Under the pieces are notes generated by a model, which was not told the DNA's origin, searched no databases, and was given only the letters and a program-made list of their open reading frames with translations. A stretch of 11,422 bases of DNA, taken from positions 1 to 11,422 of the forward strand of contig CADBQL010000070.1 of assembly GCA_902796815.1 (NCBI GenBank). The letters run 5' to 3'. The stretch is from an uncultured Coriobacteriaceae bacterium. GTDB taxonomy: Bacteria > Actinomycetota > Coriobacteriia > Coriobacteriales > Eggerthellaceae. A program made the position numbers and the translations under genes. Position 1 is the first letter of the stretch. Each line of letters opens with the position of its first letter. Below are positions 1 through 6,850 of this stretch, piece after piece.

Positions 1-830
1 GCGTGCATACGTCGTTCAACGAGACCGTGACGTCGACAGAACGTTTGTCGTCATCCGATCCCAACTTGCAGAACATTCCCGTGCGCACCGATTTCGGACG
101 CAAGATCCGCGCTTGTTTTGGAGCGTTGAACCCGGGGGACAAGTTCTTGTCAGCTGACTATTCGCAAATCGAGCTGCGCTTGCTGGCTCATCTGTCGAAT
201 GACGAGCATCTTGTGGCGGCGTTCAATTCGGGAGCCGATTTCCACGCGAGCACGGCAGCGCGCGTGTTCGGGGTGGAGATTGACGAGGTCACGCCGCAAA
301 TGCGCAGTCGCGCCAAAGCAGTCAATTTCGGCATCGTTTATGGCCAGCAGGCGTTTGGTCTGGCGCAAAGCCTCGAGATTCCCATGGCCGAGGCCAAGGA
401 CATGATCGATCGCTATTTCGAGGCGTATCCAGGAGTGCGTTCCTATCTCGACGAAACCGTCGCACAGGCCAAGGATGCGGGTTTTGCCGAAACGATGTTC
501 GGAAGACGCCGCTACATTCCGGAGCTTTCGGCGCGCAATGCCGTGCAGCGTGGGTTTGGCGAGCGCACGGCAATGAACCATCCCATGCAAGGCAGTGCTG
601 CCGACATCATCAAGATGGCCATGAACGAAGTGGCACGCCGCCTGCTCGTCGAAGGCTTCGAAGCCAAGCTGTTGCTGCAAGTGCACGACGAGCTCGACTT
701 TTCGGTGCCGTCGGGCGAAATCGAGCGGTTGAGCGCTCTGGTCAAAGATGTGATGGAAAACGTCGTCGAACTGCGCGTTCCGCTCATCGCCGATGTTTCC
801 TGGGGTCGCACCTGGGCAGAGGCGCATTAA
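1..830 (+). CDS. polA: DNA polymerase I, C-terminal part (5' end outside window)
   Basis: This is the palm/fingers part of a family A DNA polymerase, which extends DNA during Okazaki-fragment processing and repair. The reading frame starts at base 3 and the gene is cut by the window edge; 275 residues are visible and end at TAA 828-830. Motif A is DYSQIELRLLAHLS (catalytic Asp at visible residue 52). Motif B (O-helix) is RSRAKAVNFGIVYG (residues 101-114), with the Lys, Phe and Tyr of the family. Motif C is QVHDELDF (His-Asp-Glu at 228-230). The Phe in NFG is the residue that in Pol I enzymes disfavours dideoxynucleotides. The usual TATGRLSS before SSDPNLQNIP reads TSTERLSS here, a Gly-to-Glu change at the start of a conserved loop. 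Whether a 5' nuclease or proofreading domain is present cannot be seen. Identification is firm. Confidence 0.97.
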   Translation, partial: VHTSFNETVTSTERLSSSDPNLQNIPVRTDFGRKIRACFGALNPGDKFLSADYSQIELRLLAHLSNDEHLVAAFNSGADFHASTAARVFGVEIDEVTPQMRSRAKAVNFGIVYGQQAFGLAQSLEIPMAEAKDMIDRYFEAYPGVRSYLDETVAQAKDAGFAETMFGRRRYIPELSARNAVQRGFGERTAMNHPMQGSAADIIKMAMNEVARRLLVEGFEAKLLLQVHDELDFSVPSGEIERLSALVKDVMENVVELRVPLIADVSWGRTWAEAH

Positions 831-831
831 C

Positions 832-858
832 GGGATAGGGAAAACCTCTGTCCCATTT
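832..858 (+). terminator. Possible weak intrinsic terminator after polA
   Basis: GGGATAGGG (832-840) and CCTCTGTCCC (845-854) can form about nine base pairs with one G-U pair and one bulged base around an AAAA loop, starting one base after the polA stop. Only ATTT follows, so the T-tract is poor. A terminator is inferred mainly from position; it could also be a simple 3' stabilising hairpin. Confidence 0.35.
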
Positions 859-1030
859 CGTCCTCGCCGGCCGCATGTCACAAAACCTGATGAACTGTCC
901 TATTTCGATAGCTGGCATGCGTATATGGTGATTACGCCTGCGCGGCACGGGGGCTTCTGATGCGGTATCATGGAAAGCTCAAACATGGAGGCGACAGCTT
1001 GCGCGTCGCTGTAACGAAAACGAGGTTCGC

Positions 1031-2218
1031 ATGCCCATACGCATACCAGATGCACTGCCCGCAACCGATCAGCTGGCGAGCGAGAATATTTTTGTCATGA
1101 CAGAATATCGCGCTATGCACCAGGACATTCGTCCCTTGCGTGTGGCGCTTTTGAACCTTATGCCGACCAAGATCGCGACGGAGACACAGATCCTGCGCAA
1201 GCTTTCGAACACGCCGCTCCAGATTGAGATCACATTGCTGCGCATGGCAAGCCATGATTCTAAAAACGTATCCGAGCAGCATCTCGAGACGTTTTACCGC
1301 ACATTCGACGAAATCTCGTCGAAGCACTTCGACGGCATGATCATCACCGGGGCGCCCGTTGAGCTTCTCGATTTTGAAGAAGTCGATTACTGGCCGGAGC
1401 TCTGCGACATCATGGAATGGTCGCGCACACACGTGCATTCAACGCTGCACATCTGCTGGGGTGCACAGGCCGGCATCTACTATCACTACGGCATCCGCAA
1501 GCACGAGCTGCAGGAAAAAATGTCTGGCGTGTTCGAGCATCGCCAGGTGAAACCGACGTCCCCTCTGATGCGCGGTTTTGACGATTTGTTCTGGGCTCCG
1601 CATTCGCGCTATACCGAAGTGCACGCCGAAGATATCGAGAACCATCCTCATCTGGAGCTGCTTGCGGTGTCTGACGAGGCGGGCGTTTATATTGCCAAGA
1701 GCACGAACAGCAGGCATTTCTTCGTTTTTGGTCATCCGGAGTATGACCGTGCAACGCTCAATGGTGAGTACGAGCGCGATACAGCGCGCGGCCTTGACAT
1801 CGCGGTGCCGGCTCACTACTATCCCGGCGACGATCCAGCCAATCCTCCCCGTGCTAACTGGCGCGCGCACGCTCAGCTCCTCTACACGAATTGGCTAAAC
1901 TACTATGTGTACCAGACGACGCCCTATGACGTGGAACGAGCAGGCGAAGTCGAAACGAGCAAAATTGCCGAAGCAGCCGATTACGAAGCAAAGCTGAGTG
2001 GGCACAACGCTCAAGTTGCTGCTGCGTTTCTACCCGCCGAGGTGACAGATCCTCGCGCTCCTTTCCGCATGATGCCCAAGCCCGCAAAGCCAGCTCGACC
2101 GGTTGCGGCGCCTGCTTCTGAGTTCTTGCGTGCCGAAAACGAAGATGATGACGGCTACGATCCGTATTCAGATCGCCGCGAGGAACCTCCACTGTTCGAG
2201 CCCGATCCCTGGCGTTAG
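1031..2218 (+). CDS. metA: Homoserine O-acyltransferase (predicted O-acetyltransferase) with long C-terminal tail
   Basis: MetA activates homoserine at its hydroxyl group using an acyl-CoA, the first committed step of methionine synthesis, in the cytoplasm. The protein opens with MPIRIPDALPA like family members. The catalytic residues fall exactly at E. coli numbering: Cys142 (HICWGAQAG), His235 and Glu237 (FGHPEYD), with Lys47 (MPTKIATE) and Glu246. Residue 111 is Glu in TGAPVELLDF. In this family Glu111 goes with acetyl-CoA use and Gly111 (E. coli) with succinyl-CoA, so an acetyltransferase is predicted, not shown. The catalytic domain ends near residue 300 (YYVYQTTPYDV). The usual length is about 300, but this protein has 395 residues. 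The extra tail is Ala/Pro-rich, then acidic (ENEDDDGYDPYSD), and ends PDPWR. Start chosen: ATG 1031, with GAGG five bases upstream and the family N-terminus. The gene stands alone between polA and the ABC gene; no methionine riboswitch was recognised upstream. Confidence 0.96.
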   Translation: MPIRIPDALPATDQLASENIFVMTEYRAMHQDIRPLRVALLNLMPTKIATETQILRKLSNTPLQIEITLLRMASHDSKNVSEQHLETFYRTFDEISSKHFDGMIITGAPVELLDFEEVDYWPELCDIMEWSRTHVHSTLHICWGAQAGIYYHYGIRKHELQEKMSGVFEHRQVKPTSPLMRGFDDLFWAPHSRYTEVHAEDIENHPHLELLAVSDEAGVYIAKSTNSRHFFVFGHPEYDRATLNGEYERDTARGLDIAVPAHYYPGDDPANPPRANWRAHAQLLYTNWLNYYVYQTTPYDVERAGEVETSKIAEAADYEAKLSGHNAQVAAAFLPAEVTDPRAPFRMMPKPAKPARPVAAPASEFLRAENEDDDGYDPYSDRREEPPLFEPDPWR

Positions 2219-2304
2219 CACGGTAGCGATTCGAGTCTTGTGAGCGGGCATCGCCCTCCCCGAAATCGTCCAAAGAAATGACCCTGCACTGCTGCTTATG
2301 CAAA

Positions 2305-2377
2305 TAGTGTACATATTTTCAAGATGGCGAAATGCGACCTGGGCAAATGCGGAGCGTTACGAAAAATATGTACACTA
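2305..2377. repeat. Perfect 15-bp inverted repeat enclosing 43 bp
   Basis: TAGTGTACATATTTT at 2305-2319 is matched exactly by its reverse complement AAAATATGTACACTA at 2363-2377. Each arm contains the palindrome TGTACA. The outer ends are TA on both sides, as would be left by a TA-targeting transposase, so a 73-bp transposon relic is possible. A pair of operator half-sites about 58 bp apart is the other reading. The symmetry stops sharply at both ends of the arms. Confidence 0.75.
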
Positions 2378-2381
2378 ATGA

Positions 2382-2411
2382 TGCGCGCCTTCGCGCAAGT
2401 GCGTATTTTTT
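2382..2411 (+). terminator. Candidate terminator or attenuator hairpin
   Basis: TGCGCG (2382-2387) pairs with CGCGCA (2392-2397) around CCTT, and six T residues follow at 2406-2411. The T-run sits eight bases after the stem, farther than ideal. A shorter competing stem (GCGC 2393-2396 with GCGT 2401-2404) abuts the T-run better. It lies 160 bp past metA, so it could end metA transcripts or transcription from within the gap. Confidence 0.35.
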
Positions 2412-2420
2412 AGACGGACA

Positions 2421-2487
2421 CCCCTGGAGTGAGTATCGCCCCTGGGGCGTGACTCATTCTCGGGTGAGCTTTGCCCCAGGGGCGTGG
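2421..2487. repeat. Cluster of CCCC(T/A)GG repeats with long palindrome (element A)
   Basis: Three related boxes occur: CCCCTGGAGTG at 2421, GCCCCTGGGGCGTG at 2438 and GCCCCAGGGGCGTG at 2473. The last two are an exact 11-bp inverted pair (2438-2448 and 2473-2483). They also lie in a longer direct repeat (2427-2452 versus 2462-2487, 20 of 26 bases equal) at a 35-bp period. The middle box forms the head of a long palindrome, 2427-2459: GAGTGAGT pairs with ACTCATTC over eight positions with one G-T pair, then two unpaired positions, then CGCC with GGCG. The same arms recur at 7221-7252. The cluster ends five bases before a candidate -35 box, where activator sites often lie. Confidence 0.7.
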
Positions 2488-2491
2488 TTAA

Positions 2492-2519
2492 TTGATGACT
2501 AAAATTATCGAAATATAAG
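2492..2519 (+). promoter_or_regulatory. Candidate sigma70-type promoter for the ABC gene
   Basis: TTGATG (2492-2497) and TATAAG (2514-2519) are separated by 16 bp. They match the sigma70 consensus at four and five of six positions. Transcription would start near 2526, about 134 bases before the ABC start codon. The GC-rich repeat cluster lies directly upstream. This is a pattern match only. Confidence 0.4.
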
Positions 2520-2538
2520 GTGAAAGCCTTTTCGAATC

Positions 2539-2676
2539 ATGACAAAATGGCAACAAGCCCTCAGGAATCGCGTGATTTTTCTCATTGTCGGCGCATGGGT
2601 ATGCCAAGAATGTCATACTGGATTAATCCATAAACACGCAACAGAATCGGAGCTCGTGGATGCTTCAGCTTCGTAA
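2539..2676 (+). CDS. Doubtful 45-codon upstream ORF overlapping the ABC start
   Basis: An ATG frame of 45 residues starts MTKWQQALRN, contains a hydrophobic run VIFLIVGAWVC followed by a second Cys (CxxC), and stops 17 bases inside the ABC gene in another frame. It begins about 13 bases after the predicted transcription start, and no good ribosome site precedes it (AAGG lies 18 bases upstream). It could be a leader peptide coupled to the ABC gene, or chance. No family recognised. Confidence 0.15.
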   Translation: MTKWQQALRNRVIFLIVGAWVCQECHTGLIHKHATESELVDASAS

Positions 2677-5600
2677 CATCTGCAAGTCATATACGACGGG
2701 CAACTTCACACAGAAGGCGCTCGATAACGTTTCGGTGTCATTCAGGGACAACGAGTTCGTAGCTATTCTCGGCCCGAGCGGTTCGGGAAAGACGACGCTG
2801 CTCAACATCGTCGGCGGCTTGGATCATTACGACTCAGGCGACTTGGTCATCGATGGTGTTTCGACGAAGAAGTACAAGGACCGCGACTGGGATACGTACC
2901 GCAACAATCGCATTGGCTTCGTCTTTCAGAGCTACAACTTGATTCCTCATCAGACCGTGCTTGCCAATGTCGAGCTCGCACTCACGCTTTCGGGTGTGTC
3001 GCGGACGGAGCGCCGCGAACGAGCCCGAGAGGCGCTTGAACGCGTGGGCCTCGGTGAGCATATGGACAAGAAGCCCTCGCAGATGTCGGGCGGTCAAATG
3101 CAGCGCGTGGCTATCGCCCGTGCGCTCATCAACGATCCCGAAATCCTGCTTGCAGACGAACCGACCGGCGCGCTGGATTCGAAGACGAGCGTGCAGATCA
3201 TGGATTTGCTGACCGAAATTGCCGAGGATCGCCTCGTCGTTATGGTCACCCACAATCCCGAACTCGCAGAGGAATACGCTACGCGCATCATCAATCTCGC
3301 AGATGGCGTGATTCGCTCGGATACCGACCCTTACGAGCCGACGCAAAGCGAAATCGCTGCGGTCCAGGCGAAGCCTCCGCGCCGTACGAGCATGTCGTTT
3401 TTGACGGCGCTGTCGCTTTCGGCGAACAACTTGATGACGAAGAAAGGCCGTACGATTATGACCGCCATTGCGGGCTCGATCGGCATCATCGGCATTGCTG
3501 CCATTCTTTCGCTGGCCAACGGCGTGAACAACTACATCAAGACCGTTGAGGAGGAAACGCTTTCGGTTTATCCTCTGCAGATCATGTCGACGGGATTCGA
3601 TTTTACGACGATGCTTGTGGGCATGGGCGGTGCGAGCAATGACGACTCCGAGGACGCCGACAGTAGCCAAGAAGACTCGTCGTTGAGACAAGAGATCACC
3701 GGAGAGCTCGGCGAGGGTGAAATCGGCGAGGCGCGCATGATCTCGCGCATGTTCGCGAGTTTTGGTAACAACGACCTTGCAGCGCTCAAGGAGTATTTCG
3801 ATAGCGGCGAGAGCGACATAGATCAGTACGTGAGCAGCATCTATTACGAGTACGCCGTTACACCTCAGATTTTTGATGCGAATACGAAGAAGGGCGTCCG
3901 CCAGGTCAATCCCGATACGTCGTTCTCATCGCTCGGCATCGGATCGGGCGTTTCGTCAAACTCCATTATGTCGATGTCGATGTCGACCGATATGTTCTCC
4001 GAGATGATGGAAAGCGATGTCGTCGCAAATCAATACGATGTTGTTGCGGGTCATTGGCCCGAGAAAGACAACGAGCTTGTGCTCGTCCTCTCGCAGACGG
4101 GTCGCATCAGCGATTTCATGTCCTATGTGCTCGGCCTGCGCGATGCCGAAGAGCTCAAGAAGATGGTTAAGCAGTTTACCGATGAGGAAGAAGTCGATGT
4201 CGATGACGACGCGATCACCATCAAGTACGACGATGTGCTCGGCATGAAGTTCAAGCTTGTCAACGCCGTTGATTATTACAAGCATGATGCCGAGCGCAAT
4301 GTCTGGATCGACAAATCCGACGACAAGAAGTTCATGAAAAAGGCGGTCGAGGCTGGCGAGGACCTTGTCATTGCTGGCATTGTTCGGCCTAAGCCCGAAG
4401 CTAACGCGTTGGCCTTGACCATGGGGCTGTACTACCCCCAAGGCCTCACGCGTCACCTTGTCAAGAATGCTGCCAATTCCGAAATCGTCAAAGACCAGCT
4501 TGCGCACCCCAAAATCGACGTGTTCAGCGGCAAGTCCTTCGACGACCTCGAAGATGAGAAAAAGGACGAGTTCGATATGAGCTCGCTATTCACAATCGAC
4601 GAAGACGCCATCCAGGCGGCGTTCAAGTTCGATGCGAGCGCGTTTGATATGTCAGGGATGGATTTCTCGAAACTTGATTTATCGGGGATGGACATGTCGA
4701 ACATGGATTTCTCGTCGCTCGATTTGTCGCAGCTCGATTTTTCGGGCATGGATTTCTCGCAGCTCGACTTCTCGCAGCTCGACCTTCCTCAGCTAGATCC
4801 CTCGACGATGAATTCCGAAGATTTTGACCCGTCGAAGATGGGAATCGAACCTCCCGATTTGTCGGGGATTTCGCTGGATGCGCCCGAGGTTTCGGGAGAA
4901 AAGATTCGCGATGCCGTCATGCCCGGCGTGACCGACGAGCAGCTTGCCGAAGCGCTCAGGAGCGTCGACGTAAAGGTGACCGACCAGGACGCTTTGAATA
5001 GCGTTGCAGCTGACCTTGGCAAACAATATGCGTTGTGGCAGGTTGCGAACCCCAAGGGAAGCGTGACGGACTTCTTGGCGCAGACAGACCTAACAGGTTA
5101 TATCGACAAGGTCGTCAACGCGGTCGATACCCAAGACATCGCACATCAGCTCAACCAAAAGCTTGCCGATCTTATGAACACGTCGGAAGACAACGTGAAC
5201 CAAGAACTTGTGAACCGCGTGTTCAGCGCTTATATCGAACAGATGCCTGAGAGTACGAAACAGCAGCTCAGAGATATCATGAGCAAGTATACGACTGAGA
5301 TGATCAGCAAGTACATTACCGAGGTTCTCGCACCTGCCTTAACCAATAATATCGGTACGTCTATACAAGATGCAGTGAAGCAATATGCCGACGCCATTTC
5401 CGCGGTTCTGCAGAAGCAGATAGCTTCGATGATGGAAAAGGCGATGGGCGAGCTTGCAACTACAATCGGAAGCGCCATAGGTAGCGCATTGCAGCAAGCG
5501 ATGGGCGGGTTCGATTCCGGCTCGTTTGCCGACTCGTTCGCCAATGCATTCTCGTTTGACGAAGATGCGTTTGCTAAGGCATTCAAATTTGACATGGACG

Positions 5601-6268
5601 AAGAAGAGCTCACCGAGCTCATGATGTCGATGATGCGCGTCGAAGAGCACTCCTACGACAACAATCTCAAAAAGCTCGGGTACGCCGAGTTCAGCAAGCC
5701 GTCAGAAATCAGCATCTATCCGCTTGACTTCGAGAGCAAGGAACATGTCATACAGATTCTCGACGGCTACAACGATCGCATGCGCTCGATCGATGAGGAC
5801 AAGGTGATCTCCTATACCGACCTCGTGGGGACGCTCATGGATTCGGTGACGACGATCGTGAACATGATCTCCTATGTGCTGATCGCGTTTGTGGCGATTT
5901 CGCTCATCGTGTCATCGATCATGATCGGTGTAATCACGTACATCTCGGTGCTCGAACGCAAGAAGGAAATCGGCATCCTGCGCTCAATCGGAGCGTCGAA
6001 GGGCGATATCAGCCGTGTGTTCAATGCCGAAACGGTCATCGAGGGCCTGATTGCGGGCTTGCTCGGCGTCGGTACGACGGCACTCTGCTGCATCCCCGCC
6101 AACGCCATCGTCTACAGCATGTTCGACGTCCCCAACGTGGCGCTCTTGCCTCCCGCTGCCGCTGGCATCCTTGTCGCGATCAGCGTGTTCTTGACGTTTG
6201 TGGCTGGATTGATCCCGTCTCGCTCTGCGAGCCGCAAGGACCCGGTGGAGGCTTTGCGTAGCGAATAA
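2660..6268 (+). CDS. ABC transporter, fused ATPase and FtsX/MacB-type permease with giant extracytoplasmic insert
   Basis: The first ~225 residues are a MacB/LolD-type ATPase: Walker A GPSGSGKTT (38-46), Q-loop Gln90, signature SGGQMQRV (143-150), Walker B ILLADEPTG (162-170) and switch His198. A first membrane segment follows at about 265-288. A very large insert spans about 290-1065, presumably outside the membrane, and three more segments lie near 1068-1098, 1127-1155 and 1160-1185, ending PSRSASRKDPVEALRSE as in FtsX-like permeases. Topology matches MacB (ATPase, TM1, ectodomain, TM2-4), a mechanotransmission type rather than a classical pump. The insert is far larger than MacB's and contains 16 five-residue repeats (662-741), a Gln/Ala-rich probably helical part (about 815-950) and a duplicated FxxDEDA motif. 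Start ATG 2660 has GGAG seven bases upstream. Substrate unknown: antimicrobial peptide export or defence, lipid or envelope maintenance are options. No partner gene is adjacent. Confidence 0.93.
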   Translation: MLQLRNICKSYTTGNFTQKALDNVSVSFRDNEFVAILGPSGSGKTTLLNIVGGLDHYDSGDLVIDGVSTKKYKDRDWDTYRNNRIGFVFQSYNLIPHQTVLANVELALTLSGVSRTERRERAREALERVGLGEHMDKKPSQMSGGQMQRVAIARALINDPEILLADEPTGALDSKTSVQIMDLLTEIAEDRLVVMVTHNPELAEEYATRIINLADGVIRSDTDPYEPTQSEIAAVQAKPPRRTSMSFLTALSLSANNLMTKKGRTIMTAIAGSIGIIGIAAILSLANGVNNYIKTVEEETLSVYPLQIMSTGFDFTTMLVGMGGASNDDSEDADSSQEDSSLRQEITGELGEGEIGEARMISRMFASFGNNDLAALKEYFDSGESDIDQYVSSIYYEYAVTPQIFDANTKKGVRQVNPDTSFSSLGIGSGVSSNSIMSMSMSTDMFSEMMESDVVANQYDVVAGHWPEKDNELVLVLSQTGRISDFMSYVLGLRDAEELKKMVKQFTDEEEVDVDDDAITIKYDDVLGMKFKLVNAVDYYKHDAERNVWIDKSDDKKFMKKAVEAGEDLVIAGIVRPKPEANALALTMGLYYPQGLTRHLVKNAANSEIVKDQLAHPKIDVFSGKSFDDLEDEKKDEFDMSSLFTIDEDAIQAAFKFDASAFDMSGMDFSKLDLSGMDMSNMDFSSLDLSQLDFSGMDFSQLDFSQLDLPQLDPSTMNSEDFDPSKMGIEPPDLSGISLDAPEVSGEKIRDAVMPGVTDEQLAEALRSVDVKVTDQDALNSVAADLGKQYALWQVANPKGSVTDFLAQTDLTGYIDKVVNAVDTQDIAHQLNQKLADLMNTSEDNVNQELVNRVFSAYIEQMPESTKQQLRDIMSKYTTEMISKYITEVLAPALTNNIGTSIQDAVKQYADAISAVLQKQIASMMEKAMGELATTIGSAIGSALQQAMGGFDSGSFADSFANAFSFDEDAFAKAFKFDMDEEELTELMMSMMRVEEHSYDNNLKKLGYAEFSKPSEISIYPLDFESKEHVIQILDGYNDRMRSIDEDKVISYTDLVGTLMDSVTTIVNMISYVLIAFVAISLIVSSIMIGVITYISVLERKKEIGILRSIGASKGDISRVFNAETVIEGLIAGLLGVGTTALCCIPANAIVYSMFDVPNVALLPPAAAGILVAISVFLTFVAGLIPSRSASRKDPVEALRSE
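4589..5593 (+). repeat. Encoded duplicated motif FxxDEDA....AFKFD bounding the insert core
   Basis: Residues 644-658 (bases 4589-4633) and 964-978 (bases 5549-5593) of the ABC protein share F-x-x-DEDA-x-x-x-AFKFD: 10 of 15 residues are identical and the offset is exactly 320 residues. The five-residue repeats and the helical region lie between the two copies, as if the copies were the edges of a duplicated or inserted domain. Confidence 0.7.
4643..4882 (+). repeat. Sixteen encoded five-residue repeats ([LMF]-D-x-S-x)
   Basis: From residue 662 the ABC protein reads in steps of five: FDMSG, MDFSK, LDLSG, MDMSN, MDFSS, LDLSQ, LDFSG, MDFSQ, LDFSQ, LDLPQ, LDPST, then degrading units to about residue 741. 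The period and the Asp/hydrophobic/Ser order match pentapeptide-repeat proteins, although those usually have Ala rather than Leu/Met in the first place. A right-handed beta-helix rod is a reasonable inference. The DNA is repetitive too (TCGCAGCTCGA and similar), so the copy number may vary between strains. Confidence 0.8.
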
Positions 6269-6318
6269 ACTCAAAAGAGCCGTTGGCGTTTCGCCCACGA
6301 AACCACCATATTTGTGCG

Positions 6319-6347
6319 TTGACTTGGGGCGCAGGCGCTGGTAAAGT
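6319..6347 (+). promoter_or_regulatory. Promoter of rplU-rpmA
   Basis: TTGACT (6319-6324) is followed by a 17-bp spacer and TAAAGT (6342-6347), and TGG just before it gives an extended -10 (TGnTAAAGT). The start point would be near 6354. Position and strength suit a ribosomal protein operon. No terminator for the ABC gene was recognised between 6269 and this promoter. Confidence 0.6.
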
Positions 6348-6354
6348 ACTTTCT

Positions 6355-6419
6355 TGCGCTAAAAGCGCACATGCGCGTTTTGGCAATGCACTGATGGCAC
6401 GTTTTCACCCTTACGTGTC
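6355..6419 (+). promoter_or_regulatory. Structured rplU leader
   Basis: The predicted 107-base leader opens with the hairpin TGCGC-TAAAA-GCGCA (6355-6369). Near its 3' side is a second one, GGCACG (6396-6401) with CGTGTC (6414-6419), six pairs including one G-U. Leaders controlling L21 by protein binding are known in Firmicutes, but I do not recognise this one as that family. Regulation is inference from position and structure. Confidence 0.35.
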
Positions 6420-6460
6420 GTCGTGTTGGAACTGTTCTAACGAAGCAAGGAGAACATTAC

Positions 6461-6832
6461 ATGTACGCAGTTGTAAAAACGGGTGGCAAGCAGTATAAGG
6501 TCGAGCCGGGCACGGTGCTGAGCATCGAGAAGCTCGTTGCCGAGGTTGGCGACGAGGTTGAGCTTCCGGTTATCTTCGTTTCGGATGGAGAGACGATTGA
6601 GGCGGATCCGACCAAGGCTGCAGCCACGAAGGTTGTCGCGAAGGTTCTTGACCAGTACAAGGGCAAGAAGCAGCTCGTCTTCAAGTTCAAGAAGCGCAAG
6701 GGTTACAAGAAGCTCAACGGTCATCGCCAGCAGCTCACCCGCGTCCGCATCATCGCCGTCGGCGATCAGAAGTGGGAAAAGAAAGCAGCGCCTGCGGCCG
6801 AGAAGGCCGACGAAGCCGCTTCCGAGGAATAA
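6461..6832 (+). CDS. rplU: 50S ribosomal protein L21
   Basis: L21 binds 23S rRNA in the large ribosomal subunit. The N-terminus MYAVVKTGGKQYKVEPG and the basic core KFKKRKGYKKLNGHRQQLTRVRI (residues 74-96) are diagnostic. At 123 residues it is about 20 longer than E. coli L21 because of an Ala/Glu/Lys-rich tail (KKAAPAAEKADEAASEE), which is probably disordered. The start has AAGGAG eight bases upstream. It is first in a two-gene unit with rpmA, 18 bases apart. Confidence 0.98.
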   Translation: MYAVVKTGGKQYKVEPGTVLSIEKLVAEVGDEVELPVIFVSDGETIEADPTKAAATKVVAKVLDQYKGKKQLVFKFKKRKGYKKLNGHRQQLTRVRIIAVGDQKWEKKAAPAAEKADEAASEE

Positions 6833-6850
6833 CGAAAGGGGCGATTCCTA

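Larger units (their letters stand above)
2219..2659. other. 441-bp structured intergenic region between metA and ABC gene
   Basis: No convincing protein gene fills this gap; one doubtful 45-codon frame at its end is listed separately. From left to right it holds a perfect 15-bp inverted repeat (2305-2319 and 2363-2377), a GC hairpin followed by a T-run (2382-2411), a cluster of GC-rich palindromic repeats (2421-2487), a plausible promoter (2492-2519) and an A+T-richer stretch up to the ribosome site of the ABC gene. The density of dyad symmetry suggests transcription control of the downstream gene, but no regulator gene is in the window. Confidence 0.6.

Noticed and set aside
970..1014. Fourteen-codon frame before metA as a regulatory leader peptide
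   Set aside because: Only two Met codons, no clear ribosome site and no terminator/antiterminator pair seen; not distinguishable from chance.
960..1030. metA promoter at TATCAT 966-971 or a SAM riboswitch upstream
   Set aside because: No acceptable -35 box at 16-18 bp, and no SAM riboswitch core sequence or fold recognised.
2246..2256. GGGC-ATC-GCCC hairpin just after metA as a terminator
   Set aside because: Four-base stem with no T-tract after it.
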